NCBI GenBank assembly: GCA_963678705.1
Contig: OY783219.1
Location: 9,238,001 to 9,302,000 of the forward strand
Length of the DNA: 64,000 nucleotides
DNA from: Panorpa germanica
Lineage: Eukaryota > Arthropoda > Insecta > Mecoptera > Panorpidae
Direction of reading: 5' to 3'
Part shown: positions 13,555-24,186 of the stretch, in pieces
How positions within the stretch are numbered: the stretch's first letter is position 1
How the letters are laid out: each line of letters begins with the position of its first letter
Position numbers and translations under genes: made by a program
Notes under the pieces: generated by a model
The model's input: only the letters and a program-made list of their open reading frames with translations
Told to the model about the DNA's origin: nothing
The model's database searches: none

Positions 13555-13965
13555 GTGTGTATAAGAATATTTCAATTGTTGTTTAAACTTGATGTTAATA
13601 AATGTGTATTGGCGTTTCTATTTTAATAAATATCTAAATGTTAACGAAGTTATAGCAATTAAAAATTTGAATTGTAGTTTTAGCGCTACAGATGTCGGCC
13701 ATATTTATGACGTAACATGTCTGTACTATTGTAGGTCAGTTACTTTTTCTATGGATAAGAGCTCTGTGTTGAATATGCTATCTCTTTTACCCTCTATTGT
13801 CACATGTCTTGAAATCTTCTATAACGTTAAATCCCTTTTATAATTAAAGGGACAAAATAAATAAGAATTTATTAAAAATAATTGTACATTTGAGGTTCTA
13901 GTAATCAACTTTATCAATATATAGTACAGTTATATAGAAATTAAGACATAGGACACAAGCCCATT
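13555..13965. mobile_element. MITE with AATGGGCTTGTGTCCT ends, copy 2
   Basis: The right end reads GGACACAAGCCCATT. The interior matches the family in inverted orientation relative to the truncated copy at 11281. The left terminus is degraded, so that boundary is approximate. Confidence 0.65.
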
Positions 13966-14628
13966 AAATGTGTTTTCTATTACAACCATCTGTTTCATTA
14001 GTTTGCAAAAACAATAACAAAAACATTAGGAAAAAAACAACAACGTAAAAGCAACAGAAAATATATTTTAATAAGCGATTTAAGTATATTCAAGAATGGA
14101 GTTCAATGTATTGATAACTTTAAATTAATAATTAGATAAGAAAAGAATAAGATATTTAGAGAACCTCATTGATATCTATTTGAATTACTTTTTCTTTGCT
14201 CTTACTCCATTAGCCATAATTTAATTGCACTTAAAGCTGGGGTTATAGGTATACTACATAACATTTCATAAAAATTATCAAAAACGATTAAATAGAACAC
14301 ACATACAAAATCACTAACACACCTATGTATAGATAAAGACAAACACTAATAATTAAAAAAAATAATCTTTGAAACCGTTTAAATTTAGTCTTATCTTTAC
14401 AACCAAAACATTCTTATATCATATTCAACTTTAATGTATAATATTTGAAAACATTATTTTTAATATTATAAAAAAACGCCTTGTTGTATGCAATACTTTT
14501 AACCAGATGAATTATTATGTCATCGTTGTATTTAATACGCACTTTATAACATTATATGAATGTGTAGACATCTATGTAATCTAACTTATTTATTATATTC
14601 TAATTTGATTTATCAACATACCTGCCAT

Positions 14629-16964
14629 TGTGTTATATTAGTAGATGAACGTACCCACTGAAATCTATTTTAACACGTATTTATCAAATAATATCACAAT
14701 ATAACTTTGGAGCTATCTTTGAATGCGTGTTTGCTGTGGTTATCCAACACTGAATGGCTGTGTTGTGCATCGAACTAGACAAACAGATACCGGGTCAGTG
14801 TTTACCGACCATTCACGTCGCAATTTGCGAGTCATTTATTATTTATTATTATAATGTAGTTTTTTTAGATAAATACCAAAATATTTAAAAATAACACTGT
14901 TATCAGAGTTTTTTAGAATATACTGGGCAATATCATAATTACAATAATACTCAGTATTCATTTTATAAAATTTTATACGTATAATTAATATACCGTATTA
15001 TTTTCATTGTACTTAAAATATTAAATGCTGTTATTATTTTAGACGTTTAAAGGTCTAAATTTACTTAGCGGTATATACTATATTTATGCACGCAGTGGCG
15101 TTACTAGATATTTAGAGAGTAAATGTTGAAACAAATTTTTCTGGAGCCTCTACTTCTACACTTCATAAATTTGTTCCCAATAAAACAGTAAGACATTCAA
15201 TTTATACATTCTATTCATTATAAAGTAACATTACCTTTTATCCAAAGAATATATTTTACATTTTTGGTAATTGTTTTGTTTTGAATCTTACCCAGCTAAA
15301 CAAATTTATCGAATATCCACCATACGTTAAAAAACGTATTCGCCTTGCAGTGGCGCATAGTATTATACGTTATCTTTCACACGACGTGACTTTTATCGAA
15401 TAGTAACCGAACAAGAGTTTAGTGGTGAAGTATGATAAAAAAAACTGCGACTATACGTTTTTACAAATAAAAATTTACCGTCTGAACATCCCGCTGATTA
15501 TACGTTTTAAATCGAATACAGTAAAAAACGTGCAGTACAATGCCGTGTGAAAACAGCCTTATAATATTAAATTGAAATAAGCATTTGACATAGATTAATT
15601 TTTTACCGTCTGTCTTGGGGCATCATTATTTCGGGTGCTCTGGTTGCTGCAGGCATAGTTACGCCCCAGTATGTACACCTATATTTATATCTGTATATGT
15701 GTATTTCTATTCTATTTTACATGTGACCTTGAGGACTAACTGTCCTCAAAACTTTTATCAACACACAAATGCTTTCCACAGTAGGCCCAGTGACGGATTT
15801 TCATAAAGGTGCGCCCCAGGCCTCATAAATTTAATGGGTCTCAAAGATTAGCTCTTAAAATGAAAGAAAAAAAATTACCCTCTGTTTTGAGAACCTTTTT
15901 GTCTCGTGTGGCCCGGGGCATTACATTATAATTTTACTCATAATGTATTATTAAAATATATTTCAATAAAAACATAAAAAAATGTTTTAAAAGAAAGTGC
16001 GCAAGATCATTAAAACAATTCTATTGAACATATGTAAATTTAATAACAAAAGTTGTGTCAAGTAGGAATCGTATTAAAATAATCCCAATACTTTCTGACT
16101 ACACACATAAAAACACAAATCGTGCAGCGGAAACGCAATGACCTTCAAAGGACGGCAGGAAAATGAAGGGTGTAGTCTAGTTTATCATTTAGTAGTAAGA
16201 ATGTTGCATAAAATATAACTAAATGACTTTAATGCAACCCTGGTGTTTAATATAATGCGACTGCAAAAAAATGGTTTTTAAATCTATAAATAAATTCATT
16301 CAAATCGTAAATAGTAAAATATGAAAGAGACAAGTTGTTTACAGTTTTAATTCATAAATAGTAAAAGATGAGTTAGAGGATTCAAGTATTTAAGAAGAGG
16401 ATTTCATTTAGTTTTATGGTTAGATATAAAGAAAATGATCGGAAAGTACAGTATTATTGCTGAGATTGACCCGTACTAAACAATAGACCCTGTCAACCTT
16501 CGTCAAGAAGGATCTATTGTTAAATAATTTGTTAAAGGAAGTCGTTCGAAATATCAAAGGTTCCGACGTATTAAATTGTATGTCGTACTAGTGTGGATGT
16601 ATTGTAAAACTTATTACAACAAATGTTTTATGTCGCATGTTTATGTCGCACGTATCTGTACAAGCCATAAGACCTGTTGCTGAGATTAAAAATTAAGATT
16701 ACTATAACAATAAGGAACATTAATAAAACATGATTTCTGTTGTATGCTAATAAACTTTATATTTCATTTGTTTTGAATTTATAGCTTCAATTATTTTAAT
16801 AAAAATGCAAAGTGAAAAATAGAAAAACTCGAAATGAATTTATAAAGTGAAAAAGTTTTGTTAAAGCGATAGTTTACATATTTTTAGGTATTTTTAATAA
16901 TTATTGTTTTGCTATATTTCTAAATGTTTTCTGATAATTGTTGTTTTTTTCTAATCTTCTATTT
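14629..16964. other. Intergenic region between mARC copy 2 and COX6B cluster
   Basis: About 2.3 kb without a supported gene. It contains a degraded hAT-like element (15093-15669) and, near 16600-16665, sequence matching 4390-4435 (the CATGCGACAT / ATTTGTTGTAA block), showing another dispersed repeat. The short plus frame at 15615-15806 has no recognisable domain. Confidence 0.5.
15093..15669. mobile_element. Degraded hAT-like element
   Basis: The left end CAGTGGCGTTACTAG and the inverted right end CTGGGGCGTAACTATG match at 11 of the first 14 positions. Flanking 8-mers TATGCACG and TATGTACA match at six of eight positions, as expected for an old hAT target duplication. No transposase remains. 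Confidence 0.45.
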
Positions 16965-19782
16965 TTATGATTGAATTTTGAATGGGAAGGTTCCTGCATC
17001 CATTTGATCTTGCCATTTTTGTATCCACTCATTTGGACAGATCGTTTCATAAACATGCCGGTAGTAGTGACATCTATAAACGTCGTCCCCAAGTTTGGCA
17101 GCACATCTGTGATAGTCCACGAACATGAAGAAACACTGTTTGGTCTGAAAAAAGTTTTTACACAAAAATCATAAAGAAGCACATCTTAGTTATTACTACC
17201 CTATTTCTGATATCTATATTAACGTGCTCGTGTCTTGTGTCGTCATTTTTTAGTGGTCGATTTTTCAATTGTTGATTGAAATTGATGTTAATAAATGTGT
17301 ATTGACGTGTCTATTTTATTAAATATCTAAATCTCGACGGAGATATAGTAATTAAAAATTTTAATTGTAGTTTTAGCGCTGGAAATGGTCGGCCATTTAT
17401 ATGACGTGAAATGCATTTTATACTTCAGTTATTTGTTGAGTAGGTCAGTGCTGTGGTAATGTTTTGTAGCTGTTGGTAGTCAAAATAATCAAGTCAAGTC
17501 AAAGAATAATAAGTTTTTATTTTATTTAACCCTGTTACGGCAGACATAATATTGAAATTTTATTGTTCCTTGAAATAGCTGTAAATAATATTTGATATTT
17601 TGATATATAAATACATATAGCTGAGATTTATGAGCTGTAAGGTTGGTAACCTGTAAACTTGTCAGAGTTCTGTTAAGAATATATCTCTTTTACGCTCTGT
17701 TGTATAAAAGAGATAGCAACTAGCGGTTCTGATGATGGAATGTTGTACAACGTCCAATCCCTTTAATAATTAAAGAGACAAAATTACTTTTTTAATTATT
17801 AATATCTCCTGAAATATAAGGAGTTATTAAAAAATAATTGAACATTTGAGGTTCTAGTAACCCACTTTATCAATATATAGTACACTTTTATAGAAATTAA
17901 GACATAGGACACAAGCCTATTCATTCGGTACTTCGAACACTGAATACTTGAAATTAAAAGGGAGGTACGAGATAGCTCATATTAGGCAACACTATTCACT
18001 ACTGTTTACAGGAAGATTATACAACTTCACATTGCATAAAAAGTAATCTAAGATTCTGTAAAGTATTACAATTTAAAATCTTATTTATTTACACATTTAA
18101 AATCATAAGAGTATCATTATTATACTTTATACATTTTTGGTAGGTTGACTTTTCGTCCTTAAAGAAACCTGACCTCCATGTATCTTACCCAATTTAAAAA
18201 TGACTTCACGACGGAACCCAGTTAACATTTTGGAGTAAATTCTATTTTATTTCTATTACATTTTTTTTCTCATGAACGAGTTTGTTTTCTATTTGTTAGC
18301 TACAGACGGCGCAACGAATAAAAGCGACTCCTGTAACAGGTAGGGAATCAATTTGAACTAAAATTGATTTTTTGTATGTTGCTCCAACTTGTAAAACGTT
18401 AGAATTGAAATGTACGACTGACTAGAACTTCACCTAGCCATTTTATTTCACCAAATGTTTACTGAGAAGGATCATACCTGATTAGCATTAGGATGTCTTG
18501 TTTCAAACGGTGCAGTGCCAGGCAAACCGTCCTTCTTACCAAACTCTCCGTGATGGTAATGGTTGAATCTGTGATTGATTGTAATATTTGCACTGGCGTT
18601 TAAAATAGCTTCGTCCGCAGCTTTTGATACCTCTGGTAAAGCACCCGGACCATCGTCGGCATCATCTTCATCAAAGAAATCATCTGCGTCTGCTTTACTC
18701 CATACATCTTGCGGCACTGCACCATGTCTGCGGAGTTGTGCCTTTTTCTCTTCTTCAGCTTTCTTTTTTTCATCTACTTCTTCACCTTCAGTCCCTTCTT
18801 CTTCTTCTTGATGTTCTATATGGTCATAATGATCTCCATGTTTTTTGCGTTTGCTATCCTTACATTCTTCTCCTTCTGTAGGTTCCTCACCTTCTTTACA
18901 TTCCTCACCTTCTTCCTCTTCCCCTTCTGCAGGAACCCTTATCCCATGATGTCCACCATGTATGACTTGAGGTTCTTGTTCTTCCTCCTCCCCTTCACCA
19001 GCTGCATCACCTTCAGCAGCATGTACAACGTAATCATTAAATGGTTTGTTAATGATGTTATCACAGAATACTGTTGAAAGCATCTGTCCTTTATCTTTAT
19101 CTTCATCATCACCCTCCGTGTCATCACCTTCAGCACTGTGAACATCGTATTCATCGAGTGGTTCTTTTATCTTAGTTGATTCAACATTTTCACAGTTTTT
19201 GATTGAAACCCTTCGACTGACATAATCATTCATTTCATTGTCAAACTGTGTGTAAATGTAACCATGAGGTGTAAAAACCTCTTGATGGTGTTCAGCAGCC
19301 TCTGGATCATTGTTGCTCTGCAATTTATTGTCCAAAAAGCGACACTCATGACCTTCATGTTGATTCAGTTCAATTGCATCAGCACTTTCATTTTTAGTTC
19401 CGAAATTTACGTACAATTCGTCATTAGTTTTAAAACTTTGTAATTCGGAATTATCAAAGTCACTCTCTTCCCATATATCATTCCCATGATCATCATGGTA
19501 GCGATTTTTTCGTTGTCCATGTTGGTTATGAGCAATATCTAATAGGTAATTTGCAAGATTTGTGTATTGATTATCAAACCAGTGTTTCAGATTTAGTGAT
19601 GTTCTCTCGTTACCAGACTCATATTTCTTCGAATTGTTAAGGAACAAGGCAGGATCGCTTCCCTGTTGCGTTATCCCTAATCGACAGTTGCTTGGTAAAA
19701 AATATTTCTGGGAGATATATCTTAAAACAGTTCTCACAAAAATATTACAAGTAGGTTCTGTATACGAATCACCTCTAGTCAT
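16965..19782 (-). CDS. COX6B paralog C with a ~420-residue acidic extension
   Basis: Two coding exons on the minus strand: 18478-19782 (435 codons) and 16965-17144 (59 codons plus stop), joined in phase 0 at CAG|GTATGA and TTTTTTCAG|ACC; predicted 494 aa. The last part is a normal COX6B: GLPGTAPFETRHPNANQ, then QCFFMFVDYHRC (CX9C) and CHYYRHVYETIC (CX10C), WIQKW and GTFPFKI. COX6B is a small (~80-95 aa) subunit of cytochrome c oxidase on the intermembrane-space side, bridging the dimer. The N-terminal extension is unlike any COX6B I know. It has a conserved head (EPTCNIFVRTVLRYISQKYF), a middle block (GHECRFLDN) and long Glu/Asp/Gly/His runs with an internal repeat (EYDVHSAEGD and DYVVHAAEGD). 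It could be a sex- or tissue-specific form, since duplicated COX subunits of flies are often testis-biased; that is inference. Confidence 0.85.
17224..17921. mobile_element. MITE with AATGGGCTTGTGTCCT ends, copy 3
   Basis: Nearly full-length copy, ending GGACACAAGCCTATT, in the single intron of COX6B paralog C. It carries the internal palindromic block around ATATCTCTTTTACGCTCTGT seen in other long copies. Confidence 0.75.
18217..18466. mobile_element. MITE with CCCAGTAAAC ends beside a splice donor
   Basis: Ends CCCAGTTAACATTTTGG and CCAAATGTTTACTGAG are inverted repeats. The interior matches the copy at 39265 in reverse. Its right end lies about 11 bp inside the intron from the donor of COX6B exon C (donor at 18477). 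Confidence 0.75.
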
Positions 19783-20044
19783 ACTATTTATTAAATATTC
19801 GAAAATTTAATTAATTTAGTTTTTTGAATTTTTATTGCATATTTCCATTTTACCTATTTTTATTGAAACAAATGTTTTACGATATCTTTTCATGGCTGCA
19901 TGGATTAAAAAAAATATATTGTTAAATAATGGTATAGTTTGTAGAATACTAGATTAGCTAGACTTGAAATTGTGTCCAAAATGTGTGCGAGAGAGAAAGG
20001 TATATGTTCCTATTTGTTCTCTATGCACATGCGTCGAAAGTAAA

Positions 20045-20205
20045 TGACCAACACTATCAGCACTTCCTTCTTCATCAAAGAATTAATCTGCTTCTTCCTT
20101 CATTATAGTACGACAGCAGAAAGCTTCTTGGTTTTCTTTCTTTTCATTACATTTCCCTACATTACGAACAGATTTTCCTCTATGATGTTCTCAATGGTGT
20201 TTTGG
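20045..20205 (-). pseudogene. Relic of a further COX6B-extension exon
   Basis: The minus-strand reading KEEAD*FFDEEGSADS resembles the KADADDFFDEDDADDG block of exon C and KADEDDFFDEDD of exon B. It is preceded by a His-rich piece (HH*EHHRGKS) as in exon B. Stop codons interrupt it and no start or splice sites remain. It lies between exons B and C, as expected for a decayed tandem copy. Confidence 0.55.
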
Positions 20206-20618
20206 AACTCCCAATGAAAATGAATTTTGGATTCCCCATTATTGGTAAATATACACAAGTAAGTCCTCAATACACACCCTAAATTTCATCCTTATATCTA
20301 TTCTAGTTGAGGAGAAAAGATATTTATAGCTTTCCTTAAATTTGGAAGTTGTTAAGGGCATACGACAACATCATGTTTCTCTTTTCATAGTCCTAAACAC
20401 CGTGCATTTAGAGACGCATGATACTGTCGGGACAACTTGACTTCCACTTTCGAGATAATTAATAAATTCACAGCAAAATAAGTAACAGAATTAATAAAAT
20501 GACGTGTAATAATTACATCTAGTGTAAATTCGAAAAATCTTGTAGTCGGCAAAAGAATAAACACGCTAGTAATAACTTATACTTCTATCAATATTTAAAA
20601 AAAATAACCCAAAAGTAT

Positions 20619-21253
20619 AATGGGCTTGTGTCCTATGTCTTAATTTCTATAAAAGCGTACTATATATTGAGATAAAGTTGGTTACTAGAACCTCAAATGT
20701 TCAATTATTTTTTAATAACTTCTTATATGTTAGGAGACAATAACAATTAAAAAATATCGTTTTGTCTCTTTAATTATTAAAGGGATTCAACGTTGTACAC
20801 ATTCCAAGTGCATGTGACATCACAATCCTTGTGTAAGGTTACCAACCTTACAGCTCATAAATCTCTGCTATATGTATTTATATATCAAATATTATTTACA
20901 GCTATTTTAAGGAACACTCAAATTCCTATATTATGTCTGCCTTAGTAGGGTTAAATAAAATAAAAACTTATTATTCTTTGACTTGACTTGATTATTTGAC
21001 TACCAACAGCTACAAAACATTACCACAGCACTGACCTACTCAACAAATAACTGACGTTAAAATGCATTTCACGTCATACAAATATGGCCGACCATTTCTA
21101 GCGCTAAAACTAAATTCAAACTTTTAATTGCTATATCTCCGTCAATATTTAGATATTTAATAAAATAGACACGTCAATACACATTTATTATAACTTCAAT
21201 CTCAATCAACAATTGAAAAATCGACCACTAAAAAATGAGTGCACAAGCCTATT
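20619..21253. mobile_element. MITE with AATGGGCTTGTGTCCT ends, copy 4
   Basis: Starts AATGGGCTTGTGTCCTATGT and ends GCACAAGCCTATT. A near-complete family member between COX6B exons B and C. Confidence 0.8.
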
Positions 21254-21529
21254 TTCAAGCCGTCACGAATATCAATTGCTCTTGCACTAGTAGTCGGCTG
21301 CAAGGCCCCTATTTTATAACTCTTTTCAACATCATTCAATATTAGACGGTACTATTTTGAGGTACAAAGTTGAGCTACTAACAACACCATCTAATCTTAA
21401 ATGGTCACAATAAAAGGGCCTAAGCCACAAAGCAAACAATATTGCTTGCAAATAAATTGTTATAGAAAGAGTTGAAAACTTTTTTTTAATAAAATTTAAT
21501 CCGCTAATATTATTTAACAAAAGCTGGAA

Positions 21530-21737
21530 CCCAGTAAACAATTTTGTGAAGTGTCCTTTTTTGTAACGTTTCTATCACTATTTAACTTCAATTATCAACT
21601 TTATCCGACAGGTGGAGTGGTTTCGCTATTTGTAGTCGATAAAATAGACATTTCATATGAACAACTGCAACTGCAAATGAACTCTTTCATGGCAAAAAAA
21701 GTCATGCACATCTTCAATATGATGGCGAAGTGATGTT
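21530..21737. mobile_element. MITE with CCCAGTAAAC ends, truncated copy
   Basis: The left end CCCAGTAAACAATTTTGTGA is intact. The interior matches the copies at 5412 and 39579, and the right inverted repeat is lost near 21737. It lies about 50 bp from the donor of COX6B exon B. Confidence 0.6.
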
Positions 21738-21791
21738 TTTGTAGAAAACCTTCTAACCGTATTAAATAGTATTAACAGATTGAATGTTTAC

Positions 21792-23153
21792 CTGATTAGC
21801 GTTGGGAAACCTGGTGTCAAACGGAGCAGTCCCAGGTAAACCATCCTTCTTACCAAACTCTCCGTGATGATAATGAGTAAATCTGTGTGCAATTTCAATA
21901 TCAGAATGAATTTGGTGTTTATGTTGGTGTGTTATAACATCTTCCGCTATTTCTGACACTTCTGGCATATCTGCGGCATCATCATCATTATCGTCTTCAT
22001 CAAAGAAATCATCCTCATCCGCTTTTTGCCATTCATCAACGTCCTCTACACCATGATGATGTAGTCCCCAATGTTCATCTTCCTCTTCTTCCTCACCTTC
22101 ACCACCTTCACCACCTTCTTCTCCATGATGCACTTCAATATGATGATGGGCGTGGTGTTCCCCAGGATGTTCGCCTTGGTGTGGAGCATGATGTCCATGG
22201 TATTCTTCTTCATGGTGTCCACCATGGTGTTCTTCATGGTGTTCTTCATGGTGCTCTCCATGGTGTTCTCCATGATGTCCTCCATGAAGTGATGGATCAT
22301 GATGTTCTATATGATCCACATGGTCTCCATGCTGCGCCTCCCCTTCTTCACCTTCTTCGCCTTCCTCATGCTCATCAGTGTGATGTCCAATATGTACGAC
22401 ATGATGCTCTTCCTCTTCCTCTTCTCCATCTCCCCCCTCACCTTCATCAGCATGAACAACATAATCATTGAATGCTCCGCTTTCTTTAATTGTTTCTTCA
22501 TTCTGGCAGTTCTTGATTGTAAGCGTTCTACTGTCATATTGATTCCTTTCATCATCGAATTCTGTATAAACGTAACGGTGACGAGTAAACACCTCTTGAG
22601 GTGCTTTAGGACCGCCACTGCTTTCCAATATATTGTCCAAAAAGCGACATTCATGACCTTGAAAATTAAGTCCTATGTTATCAGCACGCTTATCATTAGG
22701 TCCAAAATGTATGCTCAATTCGTCAGTGTTATTTCCAAGGATTTGAACGTCGGGACCATTTGTAGCGCTGTGACCTACTCTGTCGATATTCAGTCCCTTT
22801 CTACGAATACTCCTATCATCGCCATGATTCTCATGGTCCCGATTATTCCGATGACGATTTATATCATGAGCCATAATGAACTTATTATTTTCCTCTTCGT
22901 TAAATAGGTATTTAGCACGATCTACATATTGACTGCTACTTCCGCTGCTACTTTTCTTACGATCTATGCCATATCTACGTTTCTTCAGGTTGTTCAGGTA
23001 CAAGGTGGGATCACTCCCTGCTTGGGTTATTCCCAATCGACTATTGCTTGGTATAAAATATTCCTGCGAGATGTATTTAAGAACGAGTCTGACGAAGAAG
23101 TTACAAGTCGGTTCTGCAGACGAATCACCTTTCGTCATATTACTCGTTGTCAT
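21792..23153 (-). CDS. COX6B paralog B first exon, His/Glu-rich extension
   Basis: A 454-codon exon on the minus strand, starting at ATG 23153 and ending in phase 0 at CAG|GTAAAC. It ends FGKKDGLPGTAPFDTRFPNANQ, the COX6B N-terminal motif, so it needs a downstream CHCH exon. I find none between this exon and exon C, so the likeliest partner is the CHCH exon at 16965-17144. It would then share that exon with paralog C as an alternative first exon, giving 513 aa. The head (EPTCNFFVRLVLKYISQEYF) and GHECRFLDN block match exon C. The middle is extremely His- and Glu-rich (for example EHHEEHHGGHHEEEYHGHH), a composition that can bind divalent metals. Either a separate gene with an unseen second exon or an alternative first exon is possible. 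The start may be ATG 23153 or the in-frame ATG five codons later (MTKGDSS), which matches exon C better. Confidence 0.75.
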
Positions 23154-23699
23154 TTAATAAATCAGAAATACGGTAATTAGTAATAGTGATTGAAATATTT
23201 TTTTTTTATTTTTTTTTTTTTTCTATTACTTAAAATTTACATTTTAACTAACTGGAGGAAGTGCATTACGATAATTTTCCATAACTGATTGAAAAACAAA
23301 AAATATTAAGCAATGTACATCTCTTGGAATACTAGATTACACATTTTTTATAGTTATCGTTAAACACAGTATTTTTAAGAAAAATTCAGCGCATTTTAGA
23401 ACTGCAGTATTAAAAAAAATTTCATATACCGTTCATTGCAATACAAGTGCATTAATTCTTTTTAAAAGTCATTTGTGTATGCCCTTATATAAATGAAATC
23501 CACCGCTGCCTAAAATAAGCTTTCTGGTTTACAATAGTCTTTACTTTGTTTACATTAGTAACTTTGCACGCTGAAAAACCAATGCCGTGAAGCAAAGACA
23601 TGAACCAAAGACATGAATTTTCTTACCGTAAATAGATTTTAAATATAATTTTTAGACAAAATGTGTACAAAAGTAATTACAATTAATTATAAAAGTAAT

Positions 23700-23813
23700 A
23701 AGCGAGAAGAATGTTGTGCAGCTAATAAAGGGAGCCAGTGAGGGAAGAGTTGGATGGCGGAAATAGAGAAAAGGAACGACGAAAGAGAAGGAACACCAGA
23801 GCAGAAGTGATTT
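23700..23813 (+). mobile_element. LINE 3' tail fragment, copy 2
   Basis: A short purine-rich piece sharing GAGCCAGTGAGGGAAGAGTT- and GATGGCGGAAATAGAGAAAA-type sequence with the fragments at 9770 and 45240. It ends exactly where a small MITE begins at 23814. Confidence 0.5.
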
Positions 23814-23891
23814 CCCAGTAAACATTTTGGAGTCACTTTGTCACTAAAAACGTCACTAAATAGGGCAGTTCACCAAATTGTTTACTGGGTT
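23814..23891. mobile_element. 78-bp CCCAGTAAAC MITE
   Basis: Only about 78 bp between CCCAGTAAACATTTTGG and CCAAATTGTTTACTGGG, a minimal internally deleted family member. It lies between COX6B exon B and the CHCH exon of paralog A. Confidence 0.7.
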
Positions 23892-24186
23892 TAATCAGAA
23901 GAGATATCTAATAATAATCATCCTGTTTGTTACACAACTTTGCATTACTTCTTCTGTTTGATGAAAACACATTTGTTAAAATATTAAATTTCTCAACTTT
24001 TGTATAATTTTTAAAAATAACTAATCAGCACAATTCACTACGAAAATTTAATTCTAAATTATTTTTAAATATATTTTTCTTATTATTAATCATATTTTCT
24101 TAACTTTATATTTATTTTCAACAGAAATTTTGCAATATTTTTAAATTCGTATGTGAGTGTTGTTACTTTTTTATTTATTTTAAAAT

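Larger units (their letters stand above)
8997..14628 (-). pseudogene. mARC-like MOSC gene, copy 2, with a 2-bp frameshift
   Basis: Tandem paralog of copy 1. Exons in transcript order: 14622-14628, 13216-13318, 12965-13087, 11794-12030, 10922-11038, 10602-10813, 9179-9253, 8997-9111. The pattern, phases and most exon sizes equal those of copy 1. Recognisable parts are the membrane segment (GVGIGVGVVSLVGLTVWW), MEGQF/IEGQF-type barrel, [10 protein letters not shown] and LKPCDRCIFTTINPLTA with the cofactor-site cysteines. Exon 5 is 117 nt where copy 1 has 115. An extra dinucleotide near 10978-10984 (GAGAGA on the plus strand) breaks the frame between the conserved parts YPYNYS and QRYVNDRNKVYKEM. 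Read literally, translation stops within exon 5. All other exons are clean, so a sequencing error or a very recent mutation are both possible. Confidence 0.8.

Noticed and set aside
16901-17182. 93-codon minus frame over the CHCH exon
   Set aside because: The correct frame is the one giving QCFFMFVDYHRC with the CX9C motif.
18575-19154. Plus- and minus-strand frames with Phe/Ser/Leu-rich proteins across COX6B exon C
   Set aside because: They are other-frame shadows of the Glu/Asp-rich coding exon; composition follows from its GAA/GAG runs.
22046-22907. Met/Phe/His-rich frames on both strands over COX6B exon B
   Set aside because: Shadows of the His/Glu-rich exon; the minus-strand 463-codon frame has the homology to exon C and the COX6B end.
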